This document shows, in pieces, positions 9,038 through 16,554 of a stretch of 64,000 nt of DNA (position 1 is its first letter; every line of letters begins with the position of its first letter). Below the pieces are notes generated by a model. The model had not been told where the DNA came from. It made no database searches and saw only the letters and a list, made by a program, of their open reading frames with translations. The position numbers and the translations under genes were made by a program. This DNA comes from Pseudomonas viridiflava (GTDB lineage: Bacteria > Pseudomonadota > Gammaproteobacteria > Pseudomonadales > Pseudomonadaceae): positions 62,001 to 126,000 of the forward strand of contig NZ_UUIS01000096.1 in the NCBI RefSeq assembly GCF_900589395.1, in the 5' to 3' direction.

Positions 9038-9688
9038 ATGAAATGGCGGGTGTTGATCATGTGTTTGTTGCCGTATACGACACCAGCGGCCCAGGAATGG
9101 CTGGTGCCGGTCCAGACGGCGACGCCTGTGTATCCGGCCCGGTTGCTCGGGGCCCATTACACCGGCAAGGTGCGAGCCAGGCTGACGGTTGAGCCCGAGG
9201 GTTCGATTGCCGACGTCCAGATCATTGAAAGCATGCACCCGGCGCTGGCCGAATCAGTCTTGCACGCCTTGGCGCAGTGGCGTTTCAGGCCGTGGAAGTC
9301 TGCATCCGGGGCGCGCGGCCCTATGACCATCACTCTGCCGGTGATCTTCGGCTCGCCGGGCAACGCGCCCTTCGACAGCCACGTCAGTGTCGGCCTGGGC
9401 AATATCCGCTGCGCCTACGTGAACCACGAAGTCCTGGCCCAGCAGCGCTACTTCCCTGACGCGCCCCTGGGGCATGTCGACGTGTTCTGGTACACCGGGC
9501 AGTTCCTGCACAGTGACTACGCCGCCTTGCAGCGCAGCGAAACCGAGCGCAAGGCCCTGCTCCGCCAACGGGACTCGGCCTTGCCCGCCATCGTGAAGCG
9601 CTGCGCGAAACACCCGCGCTCCCGGTATGGCGATCACTTGCCGGTGCGCATCAGGCAGTTGCTGGTCGCTGTCGATGAAACGGCCTGA
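9038..9688 (+). CDS. Secreted TonB C-terminal-domain protein
   Basis: A 216-residue protein whose residues 1-18 look like a short signal peptide (MKWRVLIMCLLPYTTPAAQ). Residues 25-90 match the TonB/energy-transducer C-terminal fold: YPARLLGAHYTGKVRARLTV, then VQIIES, then ALAQWRFRPW. Unlike true TonB it lacks an N-terminal membrane anchor region and a proline-rich spacer. The C-terminal 120 residues are not recognised. No exbB/exbD or receptor gene is adjacent, so an energy-transducing role is doubtful; a cell-envelope role is inference. Confidence 0.7.
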   Translation: MKWRVLIMCLLPYTTPAAQEWLVPVQTATPVYPARLLGAHYTGKVRARLTVEPEGSIADVQIIESMHPALAESVLHALAQWRFRPWKSASGARGPMTITLPVIFGSPGNAPFDSHVSVGLGNIRCAYVNHEVLAQQRYFPDAPLGHVDVFWYTGQFLHSDYAALQRSETERKALLRQRDSALPAIVKRCAKHPRSRYGDHLPVRIRQLLVAVDETA

Positions 9689-9797
9689 CTGCGCAGGCGT
9701 GCTGAGTGATGAACAGCTCGAAAGAACATCCTCACTGTATGCTTGATTTACTCAAATGCGCTCTGCGGCAAACAATCGGCAGGGCAGGAGAAGGCTC

Positions 9798-10274
9798 ATG
9801 AAACTTCGACCCCAACTGATGCCTCCTCTACTGGACGAGGCGTTAGTCGCCCGACTGGCTGTGTTGGCCGCAGAAATTGATTGCGGGGATCCTCTGGAAA
9901 CCCGGGAACAGCTGGCGACCTTCAACAGGGAAGCGATGACCTCTTACGAATTCATTGATTTCCAAGGCATTTATGGGGGGCAAGAGCACATCACTTGGGT
10001 TCGTAGTGTGTTGTCAACGCCTCATCAACAGCGTGTGGTCGACATCACGCGGTCTGAGTTAATCGAGATAGCTCGCCGCGTCCTGGAGTCCGACGGGCCG
10101 CAACATGTCATCGAATTCTGGCTGGACATGCTGGCAATCAATATCCCGGACGAGCGTATCTCGGACCTGATCTTCTGGCCGGACGACTATTTCGGCCGTA
10201 AGACTGATAGGCAAACGTTCACGCCGGAGCAACTCATTGATGTGGCGTTGGCAGGTCGGCCGATTGCACCTTGA
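9798..10274 (+). CDS. Hypothetical protein resembling an orphan toxin-immunity protein
   Basis: A 158-residue soluble, acidic protein with a strong AGGAGAAGG ribosome-binding site. The pattern FNREAMTSYEFIDFQGIYGG, WVRSVL, then SDLIFWPDDYFG and a closing PEQLIDVAL segment resembles small immunity proteins of contact-dependent inhibition systems as I recall them; this is a memory-based resemblance, not a search result. The gene is visibly less GC-rich (about half GC) than its neighbours, suggesting acquisition. No toxin gene is next to it, so it would be an orphan immunity gene. Confidence 0.5.
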   Translation: MKLRPQLMPPLLDEALVARLAVLAAEIDCGDPLETREQLATFNREAMTSYEFIDFQGIYGGQEHITWVRSVLSTPHQQRVVDITRSELIEIARRVLESDGPQHVIEFWLDMLAINIPDERISDLIFWPDDYFGRKTDRQTFTPEQLIDVALAGRPIAP

Positions 10275-10417
10275 CTGCGCCTGGGCCTATTTCTTTTGCC
10301 GCCCTGGCCGATAACCTCGAAACAACGTCGATTCAGCGGGCTGGCTCGTGTGCCAGTCGCCTGTTCAAACGCTGTAGACTGCGCAGCCCGGCGCTAATCG
10401 TATTGAAGGAGTGGACT

Positions 10418-10828
10418 GTGAAAGCGTGGATCCTGATGTTGCTGGCTTTGTCGCTGCCTGCCTTGGCGCAGGCCGAAGAAAAGAAGGAAGAAGATGCCGC
10501 GCCGAAGGCGGCCTATGTCAGCCTGACCCCGCCGTTTGTCGGTAACTATGCGCTCGATGGCGGCCCCAAGGTACGTGTGTACAAGGCCGACATCGCCGTG
10601 CGTGTCACCGGTGCGGACGCCGCGGCGGCGGTCAAGCGCAACGACCCGCTGATCCGCAACCAGCTGGTGGCCTTGTTCGCTCAGCAAACGGTCGAGAGCA
10701 TGGGCAGCGCCGAGTCCAAGGAAAAGCTGCGTCAGGAAGCGCTCAAGCAGGTCCAGCAGATCATGAACGACGAAGAGGGCAAGCCCATCGTCGAGGACCT
10801 GTTGTTCAATAACCTGATTGCCCAGTAG
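10418..10828 (+). CDS. FliL-family protein outside a flagellar cluster
   Basis: A 136-residue protein with GTG start preceded by GAAGGAG. Residues 1-20 form a signal peptide or membrane anchor (VKAWILMLLALSLPALAQA). The rest has the FliL layout: an acidic/lysine linker, a YVSLTPPFVGNY strand, IRNQLVALFAQQ and a final KPIVEDLLFNNLIAQ. FliL stabilises the flagellar stator, but no flagellar gene lies here. Longer in-frame starts upstream lack a ribosome-binding site. This looks like a paralogue with an envelope role of unknown nature. Confidence 0.8.
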   Translation: MKAWILMLLALSLPALAQAEEKKEEDAAPKAAYVSLTPPFVGNYALDGGPKVRVYKADIAVRVTGADAAAAVKRNDPLIRNQLVALFAQQTVESMGSAESKEKLRQEALKQVQQIMNDEEGKPIVEDLLFNNLIAQ

Positions 10829-10854
10829 AAAGGCGTTGCCTGGCCAGGCGGTCG

Positions 10855-11307
10855 CTACGCCGTCAGTGCCATGATCGCCGCCCACTGTTCGGCGGTCACA
10901 GGCATCACGGACAGTCGACTGCCCTTGTGCACCAGAGGCAGTTGCTCCAGCGCCGGTTGCTGCTTGAGCCAGCCCAGCCCCAGGACCTTGGCAAAGCGCT
11001 GGTCAAAGCCCACGTCGAGGGCGCTCCAGGCATTCTTTTCAGGACTGGCCTTGGCATCGAAATAAGGGCTGTGCGGATCAAGCGCCGTCGGATCGGCATA
11101 GGCGCTGCGCACAATGCGGCCAGTGCCGGCGATGCCCGGCTCCGGGCAACTGGAATGGTAGAAAAAGAAGCCGTCACCCTCGGCCATGCTGCGCAAAAAG
11201 TTGCGCGCCTGATAGTTGCGCACGCCATCCCAGCGCGCAGTGCCTAGGCGTTCCAGATCATGGATCGAGAACTCGTCGGGCTCGGATTTCATCAGCCAAT
11301 AGGCCAC
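10855..11307 (-). CDS. EVE domain-containing protein
   Basis: A 150-residue EVE-domain protein: YWLMKSEPDEFS at the start, WDGVRNYQARNFLR, GDGFFFYHSSC, and WSALDVGF later. EVE belongs to the PUA-like fold and reads modified bases in nucleic acids. The GTG at 11307 was chosen since GGAG lies 8 bases before it and the domain begins at once; the longer ORF adds 49 unrelated residues. It is convergent with the FliL-like gene, 26 bases away. Confidence 0.92.
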   Translation of the reverse strand: MAYWLMKSEPDEFSIHDLERLGTARWDGVRNYQARNFLRSMAEGDGFFFYHSSCPEPGIAGTGRIVRSAYADPTALDPHSPYFDAKASPEKNAWSALDVGFDQRFAKVLGLGWLKQQPALEQLPLVHKGSRLSVMPVTAEQWAAIMALTA

Positions 11308-11350
11308 GTCACAGACTCCAGGAAAGACGGTTGAGACACGTTCATGACAA

Positions 11351-11363
11351 ACCGACAGTCGGT
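11351..11363. promoter_or_regulatory. Perfect 13-bp palindrome in a divergent promoter region
   Basis: ACCGACAGTCGGT is perfectly palindromic about its central A and lies between the EVE gene and the divergent small membrane protein gene, flanked on both sides by TTCATGA. Palindromes of this form are typical TetR-family operators. No TetR gene is adjacent. Confidence 0.4.
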
Positions 11364-11501
11364 CGAATTCATGATTTGCGTACTGCGTCACGTTATCGCA
11401 AAATGCCGCTCCTTTTAGTACCCCCGTCACCACGCAGCTAGCACGGCCCCTCACCTTACCCCGCTGCTGACACGTATTTGATTTCCTTCAGGAGGCAATC
11501 A

Positions 11502-11654
11502 GTGAATCGCAAGCCGGATCTTCTCTGGGTTCTCGTCATTTTGTTTGGCCTGGGTATTGTTACCACCGGCTACGCACAGAGCCTGTGGACCAACAAACCT
11601 GACGCGCCTGTCGAGCTCGTCCAGCAACAACAGAAGGTTCCAGGCCGTCATTGA
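11502..11654 (+). CDS. Small single-span membrane protein (50 aa)
   Basis: GTG start with a perfect AGGAGG seven bases upstream, ending TGA at 11652. The product is 50 residues: a basic N-terminus (NRKPD), one hydrophobic segment at about 7-25 (LLWVLVILFGLGIVTTGYA) and a polar Gln-rich tail. Strong translation signal and clean membrane segment support a real gene. Function unknown. It is convergent with ygfA (27-base gap). Confidence 0.75.
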   Translation: MNRKPDLLWVLVILFGLGIVTTGYAQSLWTNKPDAPVELVQQQQKVPGRH

Positions 11655-11681
11655 TTGACCGGGCACGTCTCGCTTGCCCGC

Positions 11682-12284
11682 CTACGCCAGATACCAGCGC
11701 GTGTCCGACACCGTGCCCTGCAGGGGAATATCCCAGCTTGCCAGGGCCAATCGATCGACTTTCTGACATTCATGAGCCAGCCCCAGCAGCGTCGGTTTGC
11801 GCCAGGTCTGCCGGCGGCTGCGATACGCCAGGCTGCGATCGTAGAAGCCGCCGCCCATGCCTAGCCGGCCGCCCAGTTCATCGAACCCCACCAGTGGCAT
11901 CAGGATCAGGTCCAGGGCCCAGACCGGCCGCTGCCTGGCGCGGCTGATGAGGGGTTCGGGGATGCCGAAGCGATTGGGCCTGAACACCTCCCCACGCTGC
12001 ACGCGCTGAAAGACCATCCGGGTTCTGGGCCAGGCATTGAGCACAGGCAGGTAAACCGCCTTGCCGCGACGCTGGGCAGCTTGCAAGAGCAGGCACGGGT
12101 CGATTTCGCCGTCATTGGCCAGGTACAGCGACACATGCCGGGCGCGGCGGAACAGTGGGTGCTGGGCCAGTTGGCGGTACAGGCCACGGGCGGCGGCCTG
12201 CTGCTGGCTGCGGCTCAGGGCGCGGCGGGTCTTGCGCAACTGGCGGCGCAGTTGCGGGCGTGACAGTGATTGGGCGCTGATCAT
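11682..12284 (-). CDS. ygfA: 5-formyltetrahydrofolate cyclo-ligase
   Basis: A 200-residue enzyme converting 5-formyl-THF to 5,10-methenyl-THF with ATP. Family marks are RPQLRRQLRKTRRAL at the N-terminus, NDGEIDPCLLL, and the nucleotide loop GGRLGMGGGFYDRSL near the C-terminus. It is the conserved gene downstream of 6S RNA (ssrS-ygfA arrangement), and co-transcription with 6S is likely. The start MISAQSLSRP is preferred by family fit; an in-frame ATG at 12314 is possible and neither has a strong ribosome-binding site. Confidence 0.93.
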   Translation of the reverse strand: MISAQSLSRPQLRRQLRKTRRALSRSQQQAAARGLYRQLAQHPLFRRARHVSLYLANDGEIDPCLLLQAAQRRGKAVYLPVLNAWPRTRMVFQRVQRGEVFRPNRFGIPEPLISRARQRPVWALDLILMPLVGFDELGGRLGMGGGFYDRSLAYRSRRQTWRKPTLLGLAHECQKVDRLALASWDIPLQGTVSDTRWYLA

Positions 12285-12368
12285 GAGCGAGGTGTCATGC
12301 AGGCAGGTCCTCATGATTGAGGAAGGAGAAAGCCATTGCCACGCGTTGGCGGGCAATGGCTGGAATCA

Positions 12369-12546
12369 GGACTCCCCGACGAGCCGCTGTCGGTGTAGCC
12401 CTTGAACCCGAAAGTTCAAGGTGGAGATTGCAGGAAGTTTTAAGGCTTTCCGTCGGGCGGACATGCGCACCAACTCCACGTGCAACCCCCGTGGTTGTGC
12501 GTATCGGCTCAGGGACATGACCGACTGGCAAACACTCCAGGGAGCG
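12369..12546 (-). ncRNA. ssrS: 6S RNA
   Basis: Located between zapA and ygfA, the conserved 6S position. On the minus strand the 5' part CGCTCCCTGGAG can pair with the 3' part around GGGGAGTCC to form the closing stem. The 3' half has the stem ACCTTGAACTTTCGGGTTCAAGG that I associate with Pseudomonas 6S RNA. A -10 element TATACT (12552-12557) sits about 7 bases before the inferred 5' end. 6S RNA mimics an open promoter and binds sigma-70 RNA polymerase in stationary phase. Ends are approximate to a few bases. Confidence 0.88.
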
Positions 12547-12576
12547 GCGCAAGTATACAGAAACGTTACAAGATTA

Positions 12577-12906
12577 TCAGCCTCGCGACGAATTGCCTGA
12601 GCCTGGGGCTTCGCCGGTCAGTTCCAGATCGACGCGTTCCAGCAGGTCGCGCACCTGTTCGCGCGTCGTGCCGCTGGCCTGCACGTCGGGCAGATTCTGC
12701 CGGTGCAGCAGGTCGTGGGTGATGTTCAGCGCGGCCATTACGGCGATACGGTCGGCGCCGATGACTTTGCCGCTGGACCGGATTTCCCGCATCTTGCCGT
12801 CGAGGTAGCGAGCCGCGCTGACCAGGTTGGCGCGCTCTTCGGCCGGGCAGATGATGGAGTATTCCTTGTCGAGGATTTGCACGGTAACGCTGTTGCCATT
12901 GCTCAT
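12577..12906 (-). CDS. zapA: Cell division protein ZapA
   Basis: A 109-residue ZapA: globular N-terminus (VTVQILDKEYSIICPAEERANL), the YLDGKMREIR segment, then a C-terminal coiled coil. ZapA bundles FtsZ filaments at the division site. It overlaps the preceding coiled-coil gene by four bases (ATGA), so the two are translationally coupled, and it lies just upstream of 6S RNA. Confidence 0.95.
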   Translation of the reverse strand: MSNGNSVTVQILDKEYSIICPAEERANLVSAARYLDGKMREIRSSGKVIGADRIAVMAALNITHDLLHRQNLPDVQASGTTREQVRDLLERVDLELTGEAPGSGNSSRG

Positions 12907-13112
12907 GAGTCTTGCTCCAGGGCTTTGAGGCGCGAAATCAATGACTCGACCTTCTGCCGGGCGATTTCGTTCTTTTCAATGAGATGGGCGCGTTCCTCGC
13001 GCCAGGTTTTTTCCTGAGTTAATAGGAACGCATTCTGGCCTTTAAGTTGCTCTACACGCGCAAGCAACAACTCCAGTCGGGCCATCAGCGCTTGCAGATC
13101 GGTGTCTGGCAT
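12903..13112 (-). CDS. ZapB-like coiled-coil protein (TIGR02449 type)
   Basis: A 69-residue protein that is almost wholly a predicted coiled coil (LMARLELLLARVEQLKGQN with leucine heptads, then RLKALEQDS at the end). It is the first gene of the zapA pair. Small coiled-coil proteins upstream of zapA in pseudomonads are usually annotated as TIGR02449 family; a ZapB-like role bridging ZapA to other division proteins is inferred from position and shape. Confidence 0.85.
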   Translation of the reverse strand: MPDTDLQALMARLELLLARVEQLKGQNAFLLTQEKTWREERAHLIEKNEIARQKVESLISRLKALEQDS

Positions 13113-13300
13113 GGAGCCTCACGGATGATTTTCTGATGAGTGGCACGATACCCGGTGCCGGCTGCCCGGTTCGTGAAAGATCCTTGGACCTTTGTGCCGC
13201 GCAGATAGTTTGGGGGTTTCAGCTTGTGTTGCCATGCTATCAACCCCTACGATACAAGGCCTTCATTCTAGACATAGCGCCGTTTGGCGACCAGTTGCCC

Positions 13301-13861
13301 ATGCCTACTCAGAACTCCCCCTACAAAGCCTTCGCCACCTTGCTCGCCAGCGGCGGCCATCCGGCTTCCCCCGCCGAGCTGCATGGCATGCTGCTTGGCC
13401 GCAGTTGCGCCGGTGCCGGTTTCGATGCCGAGAGCTGGTTCGCCGATGCCTCGATCCTGCTTGAAACCGAGCCGCAGGATAACGTACGCCAGGCGCTGGT
13501 CGGGCTGCAGGAAATGGTCAAGGGTGAACTGACCAGCGAAGACATGACCGTGGTGCTGCTGTTGCCCGGCGATGACGAGCCGCTGACCGAACGTGCCGCC
13601 GCCCTGGGGCAATGGTGCCAGGGTTTCCTGTCGGGTTTTGGCCTGGCCGCCGGTGACCGGGTCATCAGCCTGGAAGCCACCGAAGTCCTGCAGGACCTGG
13701 CGGCCATCGCCCAGGTGCAGGATGCCCTGGAAGAGTCCGAAGACGGCGAAAGCGACTACATGGAAGTGATGGAATACCTGCGCGTCGCCCCCTTGCTGCT
13801 GTTTACCGAATGCGGCAAGCCAGGCGCCGTGCCGGCACCAGCCAAGCCTTCGCTGCACTGA
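13301..13861 (+). CDS. ygfB: UPF0149 (YecA/YgfB) family protein
   Basis: A 186-residue YgfB-family protein with the domain features ASPAELHGMLLGRSCAG and LGQWCQGFLSGFG. In P. aeruginosa YgfB is known as a regulator affecting antibiotic-resistance gene expression; here only family membership is certain. The ATG at 13301 starts the conserved domain; the longer in-frame ORF from 13136 reads through the promoter region. It is divergent from zapA and precedes pepP, the usual order. Confidence 0.92.
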   Translation: MPTQNSPYKAFATLLASGGHPASPAELHGMLLGRSCAGAGFDAESWFADASILLETEPQDNVRQALVGLQEMVKGELTSEDMTVVLLLPGDDEPLTERAAALGQWCQGFLSGFGLAAGDRVISLEATEVLQDLAAIAQVQDALEESEDGESDYMEVMEYLRVAPLLLFTECGKPGAVPAPAKPSLH

Positions 13862-13987
13862 TCCTGGCACCACAAGACCGGCAGGGCCATCGTTCCTGCC
13901 GGCACGCTCCAGCGCAGACGGTGTGACGCGTCGCGAGCGTCGTGGCTCTCATACCGCACACTGCCTGAACGGGGACGCCCATTGCCC

Positions 13988-15322
13988 ATGATGCATATCC
14001 CGAAGTCCGAATACGCCCGGCGCCGCAAGGCCCTGATGGCGCAGATGGAACCCAACAGCATTGCCATCCTGCCGGCAGCGGCCGTAGCGATCCGCAACCG
14101 TGACGTCGAGCATGTCTACCGCCAGGACAGTGATTTCCAGTACCTGAGCGGCTTTCCCGAGCCTGAAGCCGTTGTGGTCCTGATCCCCGGCCGCGAATAC
14201 GGCGAATACGTGCTGTTCTGCCGCGAGCGCAACCCTGAGCGCGAGCTGTGGGATGGCCTGCGTGCCGGCCAGGAAGGTGCGGTGCGCGATTACGGCGCCG
14301 ACGACGCCTTTCCGATCAATGACATCGATGACATCTTGCCGGGCCTGATCGAAGGCCGCGACCGGGTTTATTCGGCCATGGGCAGCAACCCTGAGTTCGA
14401 CCGGCACCTGATGGAGTGGATCAACACCATCCGCTCCAAGGCTCACCTGGGGGCGCAGCCGCCCAACGAGTTCGTGGCCCTGGATCACCTGCTGCACGAC
14501 ATGCGCCTGTACAAGTCGGCCGCCGAGGTCAAGGTCATGCGCTACGCCGCGCAAGTCTCGGCCCGCGCCCATGTGCGCGCCATGCAGGCCAGCCGTGCCG
14601 GCCTGCACGAGTACAGCCTGGAAGCCGAGCTGGAATACGAATTTCGCAAGGGCGGCGCCCGCATGCCGGCCTATGGTTCGATCGTCGCCTCGGGCCGCAA
14701 TGCCTGCATCCTGCACTATCAGGAAAACAACGCGCCGCTCAAGGACGGGGACCTGGTGCTGATCGACGCTGGCTGCGAGATCGACTGTTATGCCAGCGAC
14801 ATCACCCGCACCTTCCCGGTCAGCGGCGTGTTTTCGCCCGAGCAGAAAGCGATCTACGAACTGGTGCTCAAGGCCCAGCACGCCGCGTTCGAGGCCATCG
14901 GCCCGGGCCGACACTGGAACGAGGCCCACGAGGCCACGGTGCGCGTCATTACCACGGGGCTGGTGGAGCTCGGCCTGCTCAAGGGTGAAGTCGAGGCCTT
15001 GATCGCCAGCGATGCGCACAAGGCGTTCTACATGCACCGTGCCGGCCACTGGCTGGGCATGGACGTTCATGATGTCGGTGACTACAAGGTCGGCGGCCAA
15101 TGGCGGGTATTGGAAATCGGCATGGCACTGACGGTTGAACCCGGCATCTACATTGCGACAGACAACACGTCTGTGGCGAAGAAATGGCGAGGGATCGGTG
15201 TGCGAATCGAAGACGACGTAGTGGTGACCCGCCAGGGTTGCGACATCCTGACCGGCGACGTGCCTCGCCACGTGGCCGACATCGAGGCCCTGATGGCCGC
15301 TGCCCGGGTGCAGGCCGCATGA
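13988..15322 (+). CDS. pepP: Xaa-Pro aminopeptidase (aminopeptidase P II)
   Basis: A 444-residue dinuclear-metal aminopeptidase that removes N-terminal residues preceding proline. The N-terminal AMP_N domain (1-135) is followed by the creatinase-fold catalytic domain. Metal ligands are visible: Asp in LIDAGCEIDCY, Asp in ASDITRTF, His in HRAGHWLGMDVH, Glu in VEPGIYI and Glu in GVRIEDDV. The start is one of two adjacent ATGs; 13988 is used. The ubiH gene overlaps its stop by four bases. Confidence 0.96.
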   Translation: MMHIPKSEYARRRKALMAQMEPNSIAILPAAAVAIRNRDVEHVYRQDSDFQYLSGFPEPEAVVVLIPGREYGEYVLFCRERNPERELWDGLRAGQEGAVRDYGADDAFPINDIDDILPGLIEGRDRVYSAMGSNPEFDRHLMEWINTIRSKAHLGAQPPNEFVALDHLLHDMRLYKSAAEVKVMRYAAQVSARAHVRAMQASRAGLHEYSLEAELEYEFRKGGARMPAYGSIVASGRNACILHYQENNAPLKDGDLVLIDAGCEIDCYASDITRTFPVSGVFSPEQKAIYELVLKAQHAAFEAIGPGRHWNEAHEATVRVITTGLVELGLLKGEVEALIASDAHKAFYMHRAGHWLGMDVHDVGDYKVGGQWRVLEIGMALTVEPGIYIATDNTSVAKKWRGIGVRIEDDVVVTRQGCDILTGDVPRHVADIEALMAAARVQAA

Positions 15323-16506
15323 GCCGCTTCAACCTGGCCATCGTCGGTGGCGGGCTGGTCGGCGCCAGCCTGGCCCTGGCATTGCAGGCCGGTGCCCGCG
15401 AGCGCGGCTGGAAGATCGTGCTGATCGAGCCCTTCGCCCCGGGCGACACCTATCAGCCCAGCTACGATGCGCGCTCTTCGGCGTTGTCGTTCGGTGCCCG
15501 GCGCATCTACGAGCGCCTGGGCCTGTGGCAACAGATCACCCAGCGCGCCGAGCCGATCCTGCACATTCAGGTGTCCGATCGCGGCCGCTTCGGGGCGGCA
15601 CGCCTGTCGGCCATCGAAGAAGGCGTGCCGGCCCTGGGCTACGTGGTCGAGAACGCCTGGCTGGGCCAATGCCTGTGGCAGGCGCTGGACCCTGAGGTCA
15701 TCAGCTGGCGGGTGCCGGCCGAAGTGCGCAGCATGCAGGCGGTCGCCGGTGGCTACCGGTTGAGCCTGAGTGACGAAACCGAGCTTGAGTGCGACCTGGC
15801 GGTACTGGCTGACGGCGGGCGTTCGAGCCTGCGCGAACAACTGGGCATCAGCGTGCACCAGCGCCCTTATGACCAGAGTGCACTGATCGCCAATATCAGC
15901 CCGTCCGAGGCCCACGGCGGGCAGGCCTTCGAGCGTTTCACCGAACACGGGCCGATGGCCTTGCTGCCCTTGCCGGACAATCGCTGTGCGCTGGTCTGGA
16001 CCCGCACCGGCGATGACACCCAGCGCTTGGCCGCGCTTGATGAGCGCGGTTTTCTCAGCGAGCTGCAGGACGTGTTCGGCTATCGACTGGGCCGGCTGTG
16101 CCAGGTCGGGGCGCGGCATGTGTACCCGTTGGCCCTGATCGAGGCTGACGAGCAAGTACGCTCGCACCTGGTGGTGCTGGGCAACGCCGCGCACAGCCTG
16201 CACCCGATTGCCGGGCAGGGCTTCAACCTGTCGCTGCGCGATGCCGATGCGCTGGCGCGCACGCTGCTTGAAAGCGACCAGGCGCCGGGGGAGCTGGCAA
16301 CCCTGCAGCGTTATCGCGCCCGCCAGCAACTCGACCAGCAACTGACCGTGGGCTTTTCCGACAAGGTCACGCGGTTGTTCGGCAGTACCGCCTCGGCGGT
16401 CACCACCGGGCGCAACCTGGGCCTGCTAGGCCTGGACCTGCTGCCACCGGCCAAGCGCTGGTTCGCCCGCCAGGCCATGGGCCTGGGGACACGTCCCGAT
16501 GCCTGA
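15319..16506 (+). CDS. ubiH: 2-octaprenyl-6-methoxyphenol hydroxylase (UbiH)
   Basis: A 395-residue FAD monooxygenase of the UbiH/COQ6 family, hydroxylating the ring in ubiquinone synthesis. The N-terminal dinucleotide fold is AIVGGGLVGASLALAL, and the FAD-binding motif GNAAHSLHPIAGQGFNLSLRD lies near residues 290-312. The start at 15319 (MSRFNLA) overlaps the pepP stop (ATGA), showing an operon. The adjacent paralogue at 16555 is the second ring hydroxylase; which is UbiH and which UbiI follows from order in other pseudomonads. Confidence 0.93.
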   Translation: MSRFNLAIVGGGLVGASLALALQAGARERGWKIVLIEPFAPGDTYQPSYDARSSALSFGARRIYERLGLWQQITQRAEPILHIQVSDRGRFGAARLSAIEEGVPALGYVVENAWLGQCLWQALDPEVISWRVPAEVRSMQAVAGGYRLSLSDETELECDLAVLADGGRSSLREQLGISVHQRPYDQSALIANISPSEAHGGQAFERFTEHGPMALLPLPDNRCALVWTRTGDDTQRLAALDERGFLSELQDVFGYRLGRLCQVGARHVYPLALIEADEQVRSHLVVLGNAAHSLHPIAGQGFNLSLRDADALARTLLESDQAPGELATLQRYRARQQLDQQLTVGFSDKVTRLFGSTASAVTTGRNLGLLGLDLLPPAKRWFARQAMGLGTRPDA

Positions 16507-16554
16507 ACCTTTGACCCCCACCGGCCTGCGCGCCCAACACGAGTGATCTGAACC

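Noticed and set aside
13136..13300. Upstream start for the YgfB gene
   Set aside because: The 55-codon extension has no similarity to the family and covers the divergent promoter region.
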